From the NCBI GenBank assembly GCA_964030475.1, contig CAXIPT010000012.1:544123-608122 (forward strand): DNA of 64,000 nucleotides. Direction: 5' to 3'. Positions 47,390 through 57,847 of the stretch are shown here, one piece after another; the stretch's first letter is position 1, and each line of letters begins with the position of its first letter. The DNA is from Tethya wilhelma. Its lineage: Eukaryota; Porifera; Demospongiae; Tethyida; Tethyidae. Below the pieces are notes generated by a model, which saw nothing but the letters and a program-made list of their open reading frames with translations, was not told the DNA's origin and searched no databases. The translations under genes and the position numbers were made by a program.

Positions 47390-47850
47390 CAGCTCATCAA
47401 ATTCTCACCAAAGTGTTTGACAATCTTCAAGTGTACCAGACAGAAAATGAAGAAAGTTGCTATACAGAGATCAGATGTGCAAAGGGCAAGATTTATTTGT
47501 GACATAGAAGTGTTCCAACCTGATATGTTTCTATTTGTTGATGAGACCTGCTCAACTACCTCATCAGAAAGTATGGATATGGGATTACCCAAGTGAACCA
47601 TGAGTTGTTTGTCTAGGGACAGAGGATCTCAGCAATATGCATGTCCATTGAATGGAAGATATTTACATAGTTGGAAATGCAAAGGTCTTGCATGCTGCAA
47701 GAATGTGTCTGAAAAGATTTGGCAGGTAGCATGCATTGCCAGAAATTGCAATACAAATAGAGGACATGTACGGAACGCCCACATACATGAATATATGAAT
47801 ATCATTAAATCCAGAATTCTTCAGAAGCGCTGGTGAAGACACACATACTC
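47390..47850 (+). pseudogene. DDE_3 (IS630/Tc1-type) transposase remnant
   Basis: CTRQKMKKVAIQRSDVQRAR then FQPDMFLFVDET, the first catalytic Asp region, then in the next frame RKYGYGITQVNHELFV and GQRISAICMSIE. This order is that of DDE superfamily endonuclease domains of Tc1/IS630 transposases. The remaining catalytic Asp and Asp/Glu were not found. No TIRs recognised. Confidence 0.55.
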
Positions 47851-48219
47851 CAGACAGCCAAAAGTGACTACTAAGGACACAAAACTCTTCTTCTTGGAGC
47901 CTGAAAGCTAAATAGAGAGATTTCTAGGCGATCTGTGATTTTAGCGAAACTGCTGAATCAGCAATATTGTGTGATGACGTAATTTATAATGATGTCATAA
48001 TAGCAGTTTAGTATAGTACTTTAAACTTGCCTGGAATATTCTGAGATGGGCAAGCGTGACCTTCAAGACTATTTTTGTGAAGTTTAACCCTCTATCGGTC
48101 AATTGCAAGCCATACATCTGAAAATTTTTTACGGTTAGCCTGCAAACGCAGGATGTTTGGAAGAGGTCCGGATGAAAATTAACTAGCACAATACGGAGAG
48201 GTCGAGTGGAGTAATAGTT

Positions 48220-48916
48220 CTCTGGGTAGTTAAGGCACGGGTAAATTAAAAAATCAACCAAAAATGTACCAAATGAAACCACTTCCTACACCAAGCACGA
48301 ATGTCATGGCCCAAATTTGATCATATATTACTAGTATTCCACCTTTCGTTTTCATGTTTTCAAAATTTGGTAATTGGATTATGTTATTGAACAATGAACA
48401 AAACACCTTAATTTATGAATAATTAATTAGGCGGTACGATAAATTAGTTGCTATGGCAACCGAATTCTCACAAAATATTCTAATTATGGTAAACTTTGTC
48501 GTATTAAAATTATGAGAAAAAATATTGCACGGTTTGTGAGTTACGGCCGAGAAGGAGGTATCGGCAGGTGTGCATTATATGGAAAACCTTGAATAACTTT
48601 CAAGTGAATAAGCGGGTCTGGTCATAATTTTAATAGAATGTTTATAATTGAAGTTAACATTGTTTGACAAATTTTGGTTGCCATAGCAACAACTTTAACG
48701 GGCCGCCTAATTAATTATTCATATTTTCGCTAATTATGTAAATATGTAAATGTCACATGACCTGATTTTAATTTCAATTAATTATTCTTACTTTAACAAA
48801 TTTACGTGCAAGGTTTGAAGTCAATTGGTCATATTGTAGCGAAGTTATTAGAGTTCTGAATATTAATTAGTGTTCAGTTAAGGCACATTTTTGACCCAGG
48901 CCTTAACTACCCAGAG
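48220..48916. mobile_element. MITE family C, second copy
   Basis: Perfect 17-bp TIR CTCTGGGTAGTTAAGGC (48220-48236, 48900-48916). Interior resembles 46404-47060 (GTTGCTATGGCAACC, TTAATTATTCAT). No ORF. Confidence 0.75.
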
Positions 48917-50778
48917 TTAACAAACTTTTGTTTCTGGAATATTCTGAGAGTAACGGTTAGACTTGAAAGTTTTTTGCAAGAAGTAACTATCATGTCTAGA
49001 TATAAAACCAGGCCATACATTTCAAGAAAGTACTTTGGAAAGGGTTGATTCCAGGTAAGCGCCTATCACTCTAGTACTTAAGAGCGGAAGTAGTATACGG
49101 AGAGATTACGTAAAATTATTTTCCGTGTCCGCGTATTTCTGGCAATGGGAGCTAACAAGTTAATATGCATTTGTTTTTGATTTTACACTGTGCACACAGC
49201 TACAGGTGGAGCCACGGTAGGCATCCTGTGAGCTATTTCACTAGCAAGCTGGATGAATATAATGAGTCCTAGCTCCAACACTTCCACTGTGCCAAAAGCG
49301 GTTGCAGCTTCTTTGCTCATAGTTGCTGCGGGTAGCTCAAGTGCAGTAATCAGTGTACCATTTAAGCATTTTGGCTGTGATTGGTAGTGGCAGAACCTCA
49401 GCTGTAACCCACTCAGTGCACGAGCACGGCTTGGTCTTAAGTAACTATACTGGTGGAATGGAATACAACAGGTCTACCCAATAAAATAGCAGCAAGGATC
49501 ATTCATCTTGGATTTGTTGAAATGAGAGAGCTAATGCCAGAAACATGCATGGTTGCATAAGGAGGACAAACCAAAGTCGTTGGTTTGACCTCGTAAGAAG
49601 CCAGTCCCAATAACAAACATTTTGCAATGGCTGATTGTTATGGCTTACCTCACTATGGTGCCAGAATTTTATGGGCTACCAAACAGCCATCATAAGATGG
49701 TTTAATAGTTTTAAGGGCATATATCCTGGGCCCAGCTGAGCATGATCAAGAATTAAGGCATCATGCAAGTGGCCCAGACTAAGGACTTGCATTGGTCCCG
49801 GATCAACATATATATGCTGCAGCAGGTTTTGTGATGCCATGGCAACAAGTATGGGGGGTATCGTTAGATCTATTACTATCACACCCCTAGGTCACAGCGG
49901 AATAGGTTCTCTGTGGACTCAAGCCCAATCGAAAATCTGCATGTTATTTAATGCTCGAGATGGACCTCCCTGCATTTACACACCATGATAACATTTGCAT
50001 CTTATGCTGAGGCCAGAATCCAAGATCAGTATGCAAGACCAAAGACTCTTCTTCCACAATTTTCAGAGAGGCAAGAGGTAAACACCCTCGAGTGGAGACA
50101 CTAGAACTCCAAACACAGCTATAGAAGCTGCTGCTTTATAAAATTATAAGCTGCACAGTACTGCATTGTTACAGTCATTACTATTACAAGCTTATTGTGA
50201 TGATCTGTTACTAGTCATGGTCATTAGCACACACAATTATCTGTTTTGTATTATTATGGTCTGCAATGTACAAACAGGTGTAGTGTTATGATCACCTAAT
50301 ACAGTAAATTAAGTGAATTTCCCACTGCTAATGCTCTTAGCCCCTTGAGTGAGATGTCTCAGTCTGTGTGACTTCCACTAAACTCTGCATGCTCACACTA
50401 GGTAGTGTATTTTCTGCCAAGTAACTTTCTACAAGGTCAACTACTTCTCAAGATTGGTGTTAAATTAACTCTTCCTCTTCTCCTGAGGCTTTAGTGTGAC
50501 TTGGACATCAACTTCTGACTCGTCACTCTCTGAGCATTTCGCTTGGCTGGATTATTGCCAATCTATGAGATTGTGGCACTTCTGTTGCTCAAACCCAAAT
50601 GCCCCTGGAAATATCCAATGTCAAAATGGCTCGAGGTTACCCGCAACTCCTCAACAAATAAAAAGTTCACCTGCTAATAATAAGAGAATTTGGACCAACA
50701 TCCACCTACAATACTGAATGGTATAAGCAGTGTGTCTACTCTAACAGTCCTGTAGTACTTCAACATTAGGATGTCAGC
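48917..50778. other. no convincing gene
   Basis: At 49200-49480 a plus-strand segment (HPVSYFTSKLDEYNES, KAVAASLLIVAA in shifted frames) faintly recalls an RNase H/connection region of a retroelement, too weak to name. The rest is unassigned. Confidence 0.35.
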
Positions 50779-51686
50779 TGAAAAGTCTTGGAAATTCCTC
50801 CAAAAGTGCTCAACATATTGAGTAATCTATCTAACAATAACCTCGAAGTTTTATGGACCTTTTCTAAACATTGTCAAGGCTATATATATACTGTTTTGGA
50901 GTCATATTCTTCTCTTGGTCTTGTCTTGTCTCATGGATACATTATCAGTGGTTTTTTACCAACAAGAATTGCTTTCCCATCTCTAGTGTGCATGGTGCTA
51001 GGTCCAAGCACCAAAATTCCAGAGGATATTCTGTTAGAAGCCTTTGCTGATGGTCTTGTCCCGTTTGATCGCTCCATTGTCAAAGATTCTCTTAACAAGA
51101 CCGGCCCACACTTTTCTGAAAGCCTTTTGTCTAAGTTGTTAGGCATTTTGAGTCGCTATGGGTGTAGAGTATCTCCAACTCCCATGACATTGAGGTCTCA
51201 GTTGGTTGACATTGCAAAGTTTGAGTTTCAGATTAAGCCACTATAGCAGCTATCCACTCCATTTCAAGTGGTATACCCAAGGAAGAAAAAGAGTTTTGGG
51301 ATTCTTTGTCTGTCAAGGAGTTATACAAGCTTTTTGTTGCTATTAGCGGCACACCAGAAAACGTCCTCGAGGTTCTTGAGGAACCAGTGTTGGAAAATTC
51401 TTGCCAAACTCGTGTGTTTGGGTATTTACGGGAATTTATTGGAAACATGAAACGTGATGAAATACGACGTTTCCTTAGATTCACCACTGGAAGTTTGGTC
51501 CTGTTTGGTAGTAAAATCTCAGTGAGCTTCAATAGTCTGAGTGGAATCGCCCGACGTCCAATAGCACACACCTGCAACTGTATGCTTGAATTACCATCCA
51601 CCTACGTGACGTATCTTGACTTTGAGCAGGAGTTCAAGTGTGTACTCAACGATGATGAGTTTAGCTGGGAAATGCATGCCATTTGA
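50779..51686 (+). pseudogene. HECT-like E3 domain protein, one frameshift
   Basis: Intronless. The first part (KHCQGYIYTVLES, LSHGYIISGFLPTRIAFPS, KFEFQIKP) ends at a stop at 51244-51246; the frame just before the stop shifts by one to IAAIHSISSGIPKEEKEFW and runs to 51686. The C-terminal third is HECT-like: DEIRRFLRFTTGS, SKISVSFNSLSG, RRPIAHTCNCMLELP with the candidate thioester Cys, then WEMHAI. Such HECT-tail proteins are abundant in invertebrate genomes and often lie in repeats (recollection). Ubiquitin transfer would need an N lobe I cannot identify. The single defect could be a sequencing error. Confidence 0.6.
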
Positions 51687-52510
51687 CTCCATGACATTGT
51701 GACCCTCTCCGATAATATTTTTTTTGTCATATATTATTAATCATTATTGTGATCAAACAATTAACAATAATATCACTTATTATGTTACATCATTTAATAA
51801 TCACCAGTTTGTTTTTATGTGTATACTACCAATGAAATGTTCATTAAATTGTCAACAGCAAATGCACAACAAGAGAGAGTGGATGAAGTGCACAGACAGA
51901 TCGAATGAAAATGTGCGAGAAACTGTATAGTGTGTGTGCAATGTGTGGGGCCTTGTCTAGTGCACAAAATAGTGAATAGGACAGTTGTTAAAAGAGAAGC
52001 AGAATCCATATGCATGCCAGCTATAATAATTCAGTGTATAATATAATATATAATTATTATATATAATATAATTATATGCATGCATGCATGATATAATCAT
52101 GACTGTGCTATAGGATGTAGCATGCATGCATGATGTTCATGAGCTATAAGGGTGCATGCATGCATGCATGCATGCGATGATCATGAGCTCTATGTTGGAT
52201 GCATGCATATATAATATATATAGATATACATGATGCATGATCAGAGCTATAGGGTGCATGCATGAGATATTATAGTGTTGAGATACATTAAACTATTATT
52301 ATTATGATCTTATTATGGCATTCCAAACTGGACAAAATTACTATAAAAATAAGTTTAGTGTTAGCACTGGTGCAAACTTTCAGGTTGGGACAAATTAAGT
52401 GCATGCAAAGGTCAGTTAATGCTAGTATTAATAACAACATAATTACATAGTATTACATAATTCCATGCAACAAGTATCCATAGTGTGATGAGTATGATTG
52501 TGCATTATGC
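51687..52510. repeat. AT-rich tract with TGCA microsatellites
   Basis: From about 52065 to 52265 runs of (TGCA)n, with the longest at about 52152-52175, alternate with ATAT and CATGATCATGAGCT blocks. No gene. Confidence 0.6.
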
Positions 52511-52679
52511 TCATGATTGCAGTGTATTCAAAAAAGCTAGCACTTGAGAACATAGATCAACTCCAAACTCATCAGATACTCCCAAAGGATTAACAGTCTG
52601 TTGCAAACGGTGATAATCGCTGTCGCTTAAATGCAACTCAATTTCAGGAATAACAACACTTCCATCAGGAGAAGGAGTT
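52511..52679 (-). CDS. C-terminal fragment of an unknown protein next to a sequence join
   Basis: From the N at 52680 the minus strand reads TPSPDGSVVIPEIELHLS, DYHRLQQTVNPLG and ends VLAFLNTLQS with a stop. Composition is protein-like, but I do not recognise a family and the upstream part is lost beyond the N. Confidence 0.3.
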
Positions 52680-52680
52680 N

Positions 52681-53212
52681 AGAAAATTTCAGTTAAAGGT
52701 AGCAAGGTAGACAAAAAATCTCAAAAAAATGGCAACTTTAATTGCGTATATCTCAGAAGCCATACAATATCAACCAAAATTATTCATACTGGATTGATGT
52801 CCTAGGACCCTCTACACATGTACCAATTATCAAGGAAATCCAAGAGGGTCTGTGATTTTTCATGTTGATCTCACATGGAATGACCCACAGTTGTTCATCT
52901 TATTGTCAGAATTAGCCTAAAATGTGTACACTTTCATGCTACTGGCATGCAAGGGGCTGGTACTAAACTAGTTCCTCTGGGTGAATTTCAATTTAGAAAT
53001 AATTAGTGTTTGTGTTGTTTCCCCTCCTATTATGGTGTGTGTGAGAACAATAATATATAATCATGCATATACATATATCAGTACATGACATTGTGCTGTA
53101 TGTGAGACATTATTACAATTAAAATTACTATACATTATTTATACGTACAGTAGTATGTAGAGTAGAAATGCTCGAGCCTCAAGTCCTATACACACAATAA
53201 TAAAATATTATT
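52681..53212. repeat. interspersed repeat (family D copy 1) and unassigned sequence
   Basis: 52895-53040 shares TTTCATGCTACTGGCAT, CTCTGGGTGAATTTCAAT and GTTGTTTCCCCTCCT with 62848-63005. Confidence 0.5.
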
Positions 53213-54160
53213 ATTTTATCTTTTACTTTTTATCCTCTACATTAATGACATTCCATCCCGGTCAATGAGCTCAAGTGTCTTTCTCTTTGCAGATGACACC
53301 AAGTGTCTTCACCAAATCGTCACTCCTACTGACATCAAACAGTTCCAGGATGACCTTGATCTCCTATCATCTTGGAGCAATAACTGGAAGCTCCGGTTCA
53401 ATGGGTGCAAGTGCTTCCTTTTGTGTGTACTTGGGAACTGCCACTCCTTGGACTCTTCAGCCCCATGTCAGCCTACATCTCCAAACCATCAATATACCAT
53501 CAATGGAATCCCAATTGCTTGCTGCAAACAACACAAGGATCTGGGTGTGGTGGTGACCTTGAACCTACAATGGGACTGTTACATTTCTACTATCTCTTCA
53601 AAGGCTTACAAGAAGCTTGGTCTCCTCTGTCGGACTTCTAGCTCTGCTGCATGCCAAGAGAAGACTCTACCTCACACTTGTGAGGTCACAGTTAGTTTAT
53701 TGTTCGCTAATCTGGAGACCCTTCCTCCTCAAAGATATTAAATCTCTTGAAAGAATACAAACTAAGACGGTCTACAAAATATATCTTGAATGACTACACC
53801 TCCAGTTACAAATCACAATTGACATCTCTGCATTTACTTTCTCTAATGATGGTTTTCGAACTCTATGACATTGGATTCTTCATCAAGAGTCTCAAGCAAG
53901 CTCATTCAACAAACTAACTCATCCTTTAACAAAAACTAACAGAGCCAAACACTTCTACTTTAACCGACTTCCTCGGCTATGGAACTCAATTCCACCAATT
54001 GATTTGAGCCAAAGGTACAACACAATTGTATCAAACATCAGACAGATATTCTGGGAACACTTTTTGAACATATTTGATGAAAATAACCCTTGTAGCTTTC
54101 ACTACTGTTGTTGCTCACGCTGTAGCAGACTCACTAAGCTGAACTTTAATCATTAATCAA
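53213..54160 (+). pseudogene. non-LTR retrotransposon (LINE) reverse transcriptase, 5'-truncated
   Basis: Begins LFILYINDIPS and the catalytic box FLFADDTKC, then DIKQFQDDLDLLSSWSNNWK and LRFN; the thumb has IACCKQHKDLGVVV. After frameshifts: YLTLVRSQLVYCSLIW and ERIQT. The tail reads RAKHFYFNRLPRLWNSIP and ends with a Cys cluster (CSFHYCCCSRC) before a stop near 54160. This is the C-terminal half of an APE-type LINE (Jockey/CR1/L2-like). 5' truncation is usual for target-primed insertion. No poly-A tail is evident. Confidence 0.8.
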
Positions 54161-54255
54161 CTTGTATTGTCCATTATTGTTCGCTGCTTCTCATTCTAGC
54201 AGACCTTAAGCTCCGAGCTGTAAAGCAATAATAATGAAGGCACCAAGGTGCTTAA

Positions 54256-54973
54256 CCCTTGGCGCTCTAGCAATAGAATACATTGTCACACATGCATCAT
54301 GACAATCTAGCTTCCAGTACAGTAACAGTGGAGCCAGCAGAGGATACTAGCTATAATTACTCATGATAATTTTAACCACTGATGAGGACGGATGCCCTGC
54401 CGGACCAGGAGGCTAGTAGTGGCAGCATGACTGGCTACACAGAGAATACTTAGTCACTACCAATGATCTTAGTTAGACTACTAGCACTGTACTAGCTGGC
54501 AGGTTCACATTATATAAACATATGACTCAGTGATTGTTCATCACTGAGCCTATCATCAGCTCTGTAATGCCTTAGATTCATTAAAACATGCTTATAATAT
54601 CAGTGCCAAAACAGCGTGATTTAATAAGAATATAGTATTATTGCGTGCTAAACTTGCCTACAAAGTAAGTTAGTTGCCTCTCAACTCCTGCATGCAAGTG
54701 AAAACTAGTCTATTCTAAATAAGGCACACTAAGACATGGGTGTGGCCTCGAAGCTTAGCGTTCAGAGAGGCTGAAAAGCCTCAGATCTCAGGAACTACAA
54801 GGTTTTGTTGAATGCTACGTTAGATAATATCGATTATTTTACCTTGGTGTGTCGCTTTTGAAGACTGGGCCTTGCATTCTTGAGATATAGAGTGCAGAAA
54901 AAATCTGTCAGACAGACCGGCAGACATACAAAACGACTACCGTAACCCTTGCTGCGCATGTGCGCGCCAAGGG
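54256..54973. mobile_element. TTAA-flanked piggyBac-like MITE
   Basis: TTAA at 54252-54255 and 54974-54977 enclose CCCTTGGCGC...GCGCCAAGGG. CCC at the ends and a TTAA duplication fit piggyBac. The interior shares TGGGTGTGGCCTCGAAG and TTTTACCTTGGTGTG with 56281-56640. Confidence 0.75.
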
Positions 54974-54977
54974 TTAA

Positions 54978-55282
54978 TAATAATAAAAATAATAATATTA
55001 CCATAAAAATCTAGCAAAACAAAGTTCAGCCTTATTTTCAAACTAGCTCAGAAGTTCTCAGGTGCTCAAATCAAAGGTACTACTTCTGTATCTCAGGTTT
55101 TAGTTAAAACATAACTATATTAATAACTACCATAGATCATGAAATACTGACAGGGAGTGCCGATGGATTAATTGAGGTGTGGAACTTAACTGTTAGCTAG
55201 CTAAGTGGGGCAAAGTATATAAGCAGGCAATCTAGGCAAAGTTGTTTTAGTCAATCCTCAATACTCTACTTGAGCATAAAAA
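54978..55282. other. no recognisable feature
   Basis: AT-rich spacer between the TTAA element and a family A copy. Confidence 0.35.
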
Positions 55283-55980
55283 ATGAAGTAGTCATGTGCC
55301 GAAATTGCGGCATGCCTTGTTTCCTTACTTTTTACTGCACTGCCCATTCCTACACTGTAATTTTTATGAAATTTTTACTATACTTGTTCGTTCATTTTTT
55401 TCAACACTAAAGTGAGGAGACTATATCAGGGACTTAGTAAGTCCTTACAAAAAGCTTGAGTAGCAGTACTATTAGGCTAATGCGCATGCACATTAAATGC
55501 CACGTGGATAGATAACGACCTTTGACCTCTACCTACAAAAGATGGCTGCATTGAAGTGTATGAATTTATATACTAAGTTTTAAAGCTTTCTAGCTCTTGT
55601 TTTAACACATTTGGGCAGAAAGCGAGTGTAAAAGGCACTAGTCCAGATGAGAACAAGTTGTTCTGTGTAGTCAAAACAAGCTCAACGTCTTTTGTTTCTC
55701 TGAAAAATCACTTTCAAGTAAGTCAGTTAGTAAGTAAGTAAGTGGGAACAAAATTGCGTGGGTGTAGCTTCTAACTAGCGCTCGCTACGAGTGCTTATGA
55801 AGCCTTCTGTGAGTTTTAGGCCATGCAAGCGTTTGTTAATCTGTCTGAGAGAGCTTCTGTGCAAGTTTAAAGGTTTAACTTTGTCTTGCTAGATTTTTAT
55901 GGTGATAAATATTTTGTATTGTGTCTATGAGACAGCCGGCCCATTCCTACTATACGTACTACCGTACATATGATACTAGG
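55283..55980 (+). repeat. family A copy
   Basis: Right arm of the inverted-repeat module (AGTCATGTGCCGAAATT ... CACTGCCCATTCCTACACT) followed by the whole body to CCATTCCTACTATACGTAC. No left arm. Confidence 0.7.
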
Positions 55981-56280
55981 AGATGAGATGAGGTTGGACA
56001 AGCACAAAATGACCAATCAGATCAACTGCAGCCTCTTGAACCAGAGTCAAGGTATCCAAGAAACAAAACTCCACAGCACGTTGCATGTCAGTCTGAGGGT
56101 GAAGGTGTGGAGATTGAGAAAATAGTAATAATTATATGTACATGTATAACACCATATAGTGAGCGGGTACAACTTATGAAGTGAATTGGCAATATTATTT
56201 AAATCACCAAAACAGTTCTGTATGTGCACCTGGGTGCATATAATAAATGTAGCATGCATGACTAAATTACCAAATAAAAT

Positions 56281-56637
56281 GAAAGCACCAAGTTGCATAA
56301 GCCTTGGTGCAAGACCAGCAGGTCCACAGCTGTGCTATAGGACTTGCTCAGGCTCGCCCCTCATGCTTCTCAGTGCTCCAAAATTTTAACAGTATGCATG
56401 GATGTCAGATCTCAGGAACTACTTACTGGCTTTTGTTGCTTTGTAAAAGAACTCAGGCCATTCACATCAGTAGCTATAGCTTCTACTATCTATGCTATGA
56501 GGCTCGCTCAAGCTCATCCCCCAGAATTATGGGTGTGGCCTCGAAGTTTAGCACTTTTTTGTGTAATTCTTCTAGATAACCTCGATTGTTTTACCTTGGT
56601 ATGCCGCTTTTGAAGACTGGAGAAGTTGTTCAGTTGG

Positions 56638-56640
<3 letters not shown>
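56281..56640 (+). repeat. diverged relative of the TTAA MITE
   Basis: Shares GGGTGTGGCCTCGAAG and TTTTACCTTGGTATG with 54256-54973, but has no recognisable ends. Overlapping open frames on both strands are not genes. Confidence 0.5.

Positions 56641-56669
<29 letters not shown>
56638..56669. repeat. (AC)n microsatellite
   Basis: Uninterrupted AC dinucleotides for about 30 bp. Confidence 0.9.
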
Positions 56670-56673
<4 letters not shown>

Positions 56674-56694
56674 AAACGACTACCATATAGTTAA

Positions 56695-57100
56695 CAATAA
56701 CCCACAATAGCCATAAAAATGTGATTGTTCCAAATTTAATGGCCTAAAGCTCACAGTGCTTTTTAAAGCTCTGATAGAGATCACAAGGCAGAAGCTACAC
56801 CCATGTAACTTTGTTCTAACTTACTCAAACAAAAAGACACTGAGCTGGTTTGATTACATGAAGTACCTTCTTTTCATCCAAACTAGCATCTTTACAGTTG
56901 TTTACTGCCTATCTAATAATTTTTTGTAGAATGACCAGTCTCAGATAAATTATAGTCTCCACACTTTAGTGTTAAAAAAAGTGAATAAACAAGTATAGTA
57001 ACATAAAATTAGCATGCAGTGTAGGAATGCTCAGGAACTAAGGTATGCATGTATGTCGCAGGTTTGGCACATGACTACTTTAGTTTTTATGTCCAAATCA
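56695..57100 (-). repeat. family A copy, reverse orientation
   Basis: Reverse complement of the body 5' half (CATAAAAATGTGATTG ... CTCCACACTTTAGTG) running into TGTAGGAATGCTCAG and GGCACATGACTAC. Confidence 0.6.
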
Positions 57101-57479
57101 TGCAATCTAATCTAATTTAGGGTTTTGAGGGTTAATAAAAACATCATGGCCTATAGGTTGCCTATATAGCTGCTCATATACTTTACCTAACTTAGCTAGC
57201 CAATATTACGGTACTGATTGGCATGCACGATCTATGACATCAAGCCATAACTATATCAAGGGGCATGTACAGCATTGTTTGAACTGTATCAATATTTATT
57301 TCATATGACAGGATGCATGAGGAATAAAAAAGGAAAATGAATTGGTGCTGNAACTTATTAATATACAATTTACCATACATTTTACTGTTGTGCATTTGTA
57401 TGCAGACTGCTAGTGCACATATATTGATCAGTAATCAGTTTGCAAATCTCTGCAATTCCATGCTTGGAATTCCTTGATC

Positions 57480-57677
57480 ATGTATTCACTGGGTGTAGCG
57501 CTGTTCTTGATGGCTGTTACTCTGACTCTTGCTGATGGTGGGAAGGCGGCTTTTAAGATGGGTGAAGAATACACCAACATTGCAAAGCCAAGTTGCCGGC
57601 ATGCATCTCTGACTTGCAGTTATAGATACTGTTACAAAGCACTCGACATAGACAACTTCAGCCTGCAAAATAATTAG
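57480..57677 (+). CDS. small secreted-peptide candidate, 65 residues
   Basis: ATG at 57480 opens MYSLGVALFLMAVTLTLADG, a convincing signal peptide with likely cleavage after the Ala-Asp-Gly region. A short mature part follows with three Cys (PSCRHASLTCSYRYCYK) and a stop TAG at 57675-57677. An odd Cys number means one would be free or pair between chains. Single exon as seen, though it could be a first exon with a missed donor. No family recognised. It lies 129 bp after the N at 57351. Confidence 0.4.
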   Translation: MYSLGVALFLMAVTLTLADGGKAAFKMGEEYTNIAKPSCRHASLTCSYRYCYKALDIDNFSLQNN

Positions 57678-57709
57678 CAGTATAAGTAAATAACACTTAT
57701 AGCAATTAT

Positions 57710-57847
57710 CTAAGCTATGTGGTAGTAAATAACATATCTACAACACAGTTTCAACCAAGCTAGATCCTCCTCCTTTGTCATGTTGCCATAGCTAGCCAGC
57801 TCAGTGTACAGCAGGGCATTTAGAAGAAGAATAGCTACTAGCTGCAT
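57710..57847 (-). CDS. second small ORF with hydrophobic N terminus
   Basis: ATG at 57847 (minus) gives MQLVAILLLNALLYTELASY, then NMTKEEDLAWLKLCCRYV and a stop. The start resembles a signal peptide. Too short to be sure. It converges on the ORF at 57480-57677 with a 32-bp gap. Confidence 0.25.
   Translation of the reverse strand: MQLVAILLLNALLYTELASYGNMTKEEDLAWLKLCCRYVIYYHIA

Noticed and set aside
49200..49480. Retroelement RNase H-like trace on the plus strand
   Set aside because: Only two short motifs in different frames; not enough to assign a family.
53275..53641. Overlapping plus-strand frames in the LINE region
   Set aside because: Out of frame with the FADD-containing RT and without motifs.
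56186..56613. Several overlapping plus-strand open frames
   Set aside because: They lie in a diverged MITE relative and have no protein features.
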